DNA of 7,400 bases from Scatosoma sp045128055 (GTDB lineage: Bacteria; Bacillota; Clostridia; Christensenellales; Borkfalkiaceae): positions 1 through 7,400 of the forward strand of contig JBGVRC010000144.1 in assembly GCA_045128055.1 (NCBI GenBank), written 5' to 3'. Shown here piece after piece: positions 7,320-7,400 of this stretch. Made by a program: the position numbers and the translations under genes. Each line of letters begins with the position of its first letter. The stretch's first letter is position 1. The notes under the pieces are model-generated. The model was not told the origin of the DNA, did no database searches, and saw nothing but the letters and a program-made list of their open reading frames with translations.

Positions 7320-7400
7320 ATGAAATTACAAGACAAAGTAATCGCCATCACAGGCGCAGGCGGTATTTTTTGTAGTGAATTTGCAAAAGCTTTGGCAAAA
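7320..7400 (+). CDS. Short-chain dehydrogenase, probable D-mannonate oxidoreductase (3'-truncated by window)
   Basis: Only the first 27 residues are present. They form the first beta strand and the nucleotide-binding loop of a Rossmann-fold short-chain dehydrogenase: KLQDKVIAITGAGG followed by IFCSEFAKALAK. The classical TGxxxGxG loop is altered: TGAGG is kept, but the later glycines are Ile16 and Cys18. From memory this GG-x-x-C-S form is seen in dehydrogenases encoded next to uxuA that interconvert D-fructuronate and D-mannonate. The position directly after uxuA supports that role. The specific substrate is inference, since the catalytic Tyr-x-x-x-Lys region lies outside the window. Confidence 0.85.
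   Translation, partial: MKLQDKVIAITGAGGIFCSEFAKALAK

Overview
The window looks like chromosomal DNA of an anaerobic Firmicute, most likely an uncultured gut-type Clostridia lineage. The evidence is the RpoB and RpoC sequences. Both resemble Bacillus/Clostridium proteins: RpoB lacks the large insertion found in enterobacterial beta, and the RpoC trigger loop lacks the SI3 insertion. Ribosome binding sites are strong AGGAGG types. Placement below class level is not supported by the sequence alone.

Layout, all on the + strand. 1-2049 is the C-terminal part of rpoB (RNA polymerase beta), open at the left edge. It ends in an unusually long, strongly acidic tail punctuated by phenylalanines. 2069-5836 is a complete rpoC (beta prime), 19 bp downstream with its own strong ribosome binding site. 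A perfect 14-bp hairpin with a T-tract (5861-5899) ends the rpoBC transcript. A roughly 190-bp AT-rich spacer follows and leads to a near-consensus extended -10 promoter (6005-6033). 6087-7172 is uxuA (D-mannonate dehydratase). 7320 to the right edge is the start of a short-chain dehydrogenase gene, probably the D-mannonate oxidoreductase/fructuronate reductase that works one step before UxuA. The 147-bp gap between uxuA and the dehydrogenase gene holds a 116-bp imperfect palindrome with matched ends (7171-7286). It has the appearance of a dispersed repeat or a structured RNA element.

The window therefore joins two unrelated transcription units. One is the core transcription machinery (rpoB-rpoC). 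The other is a hexuronate catabolic operon in which fructuronate is reduced to mannonate and mannonate is dehydrated to 2-keto-3-deoxygluconate. The usual Firmicute neighbours downstream of rpoC (an L7Ae-like gene, rpsL, rpsG, fusA, tuf) are absent here.

I see no clearly undescribed multi-gene system. The items most worth a second look are the palindromic element inside the uxu operon, the acidic/aromatic RpoB tail, and a double-glycine substitution in the RpoC bridge helix.
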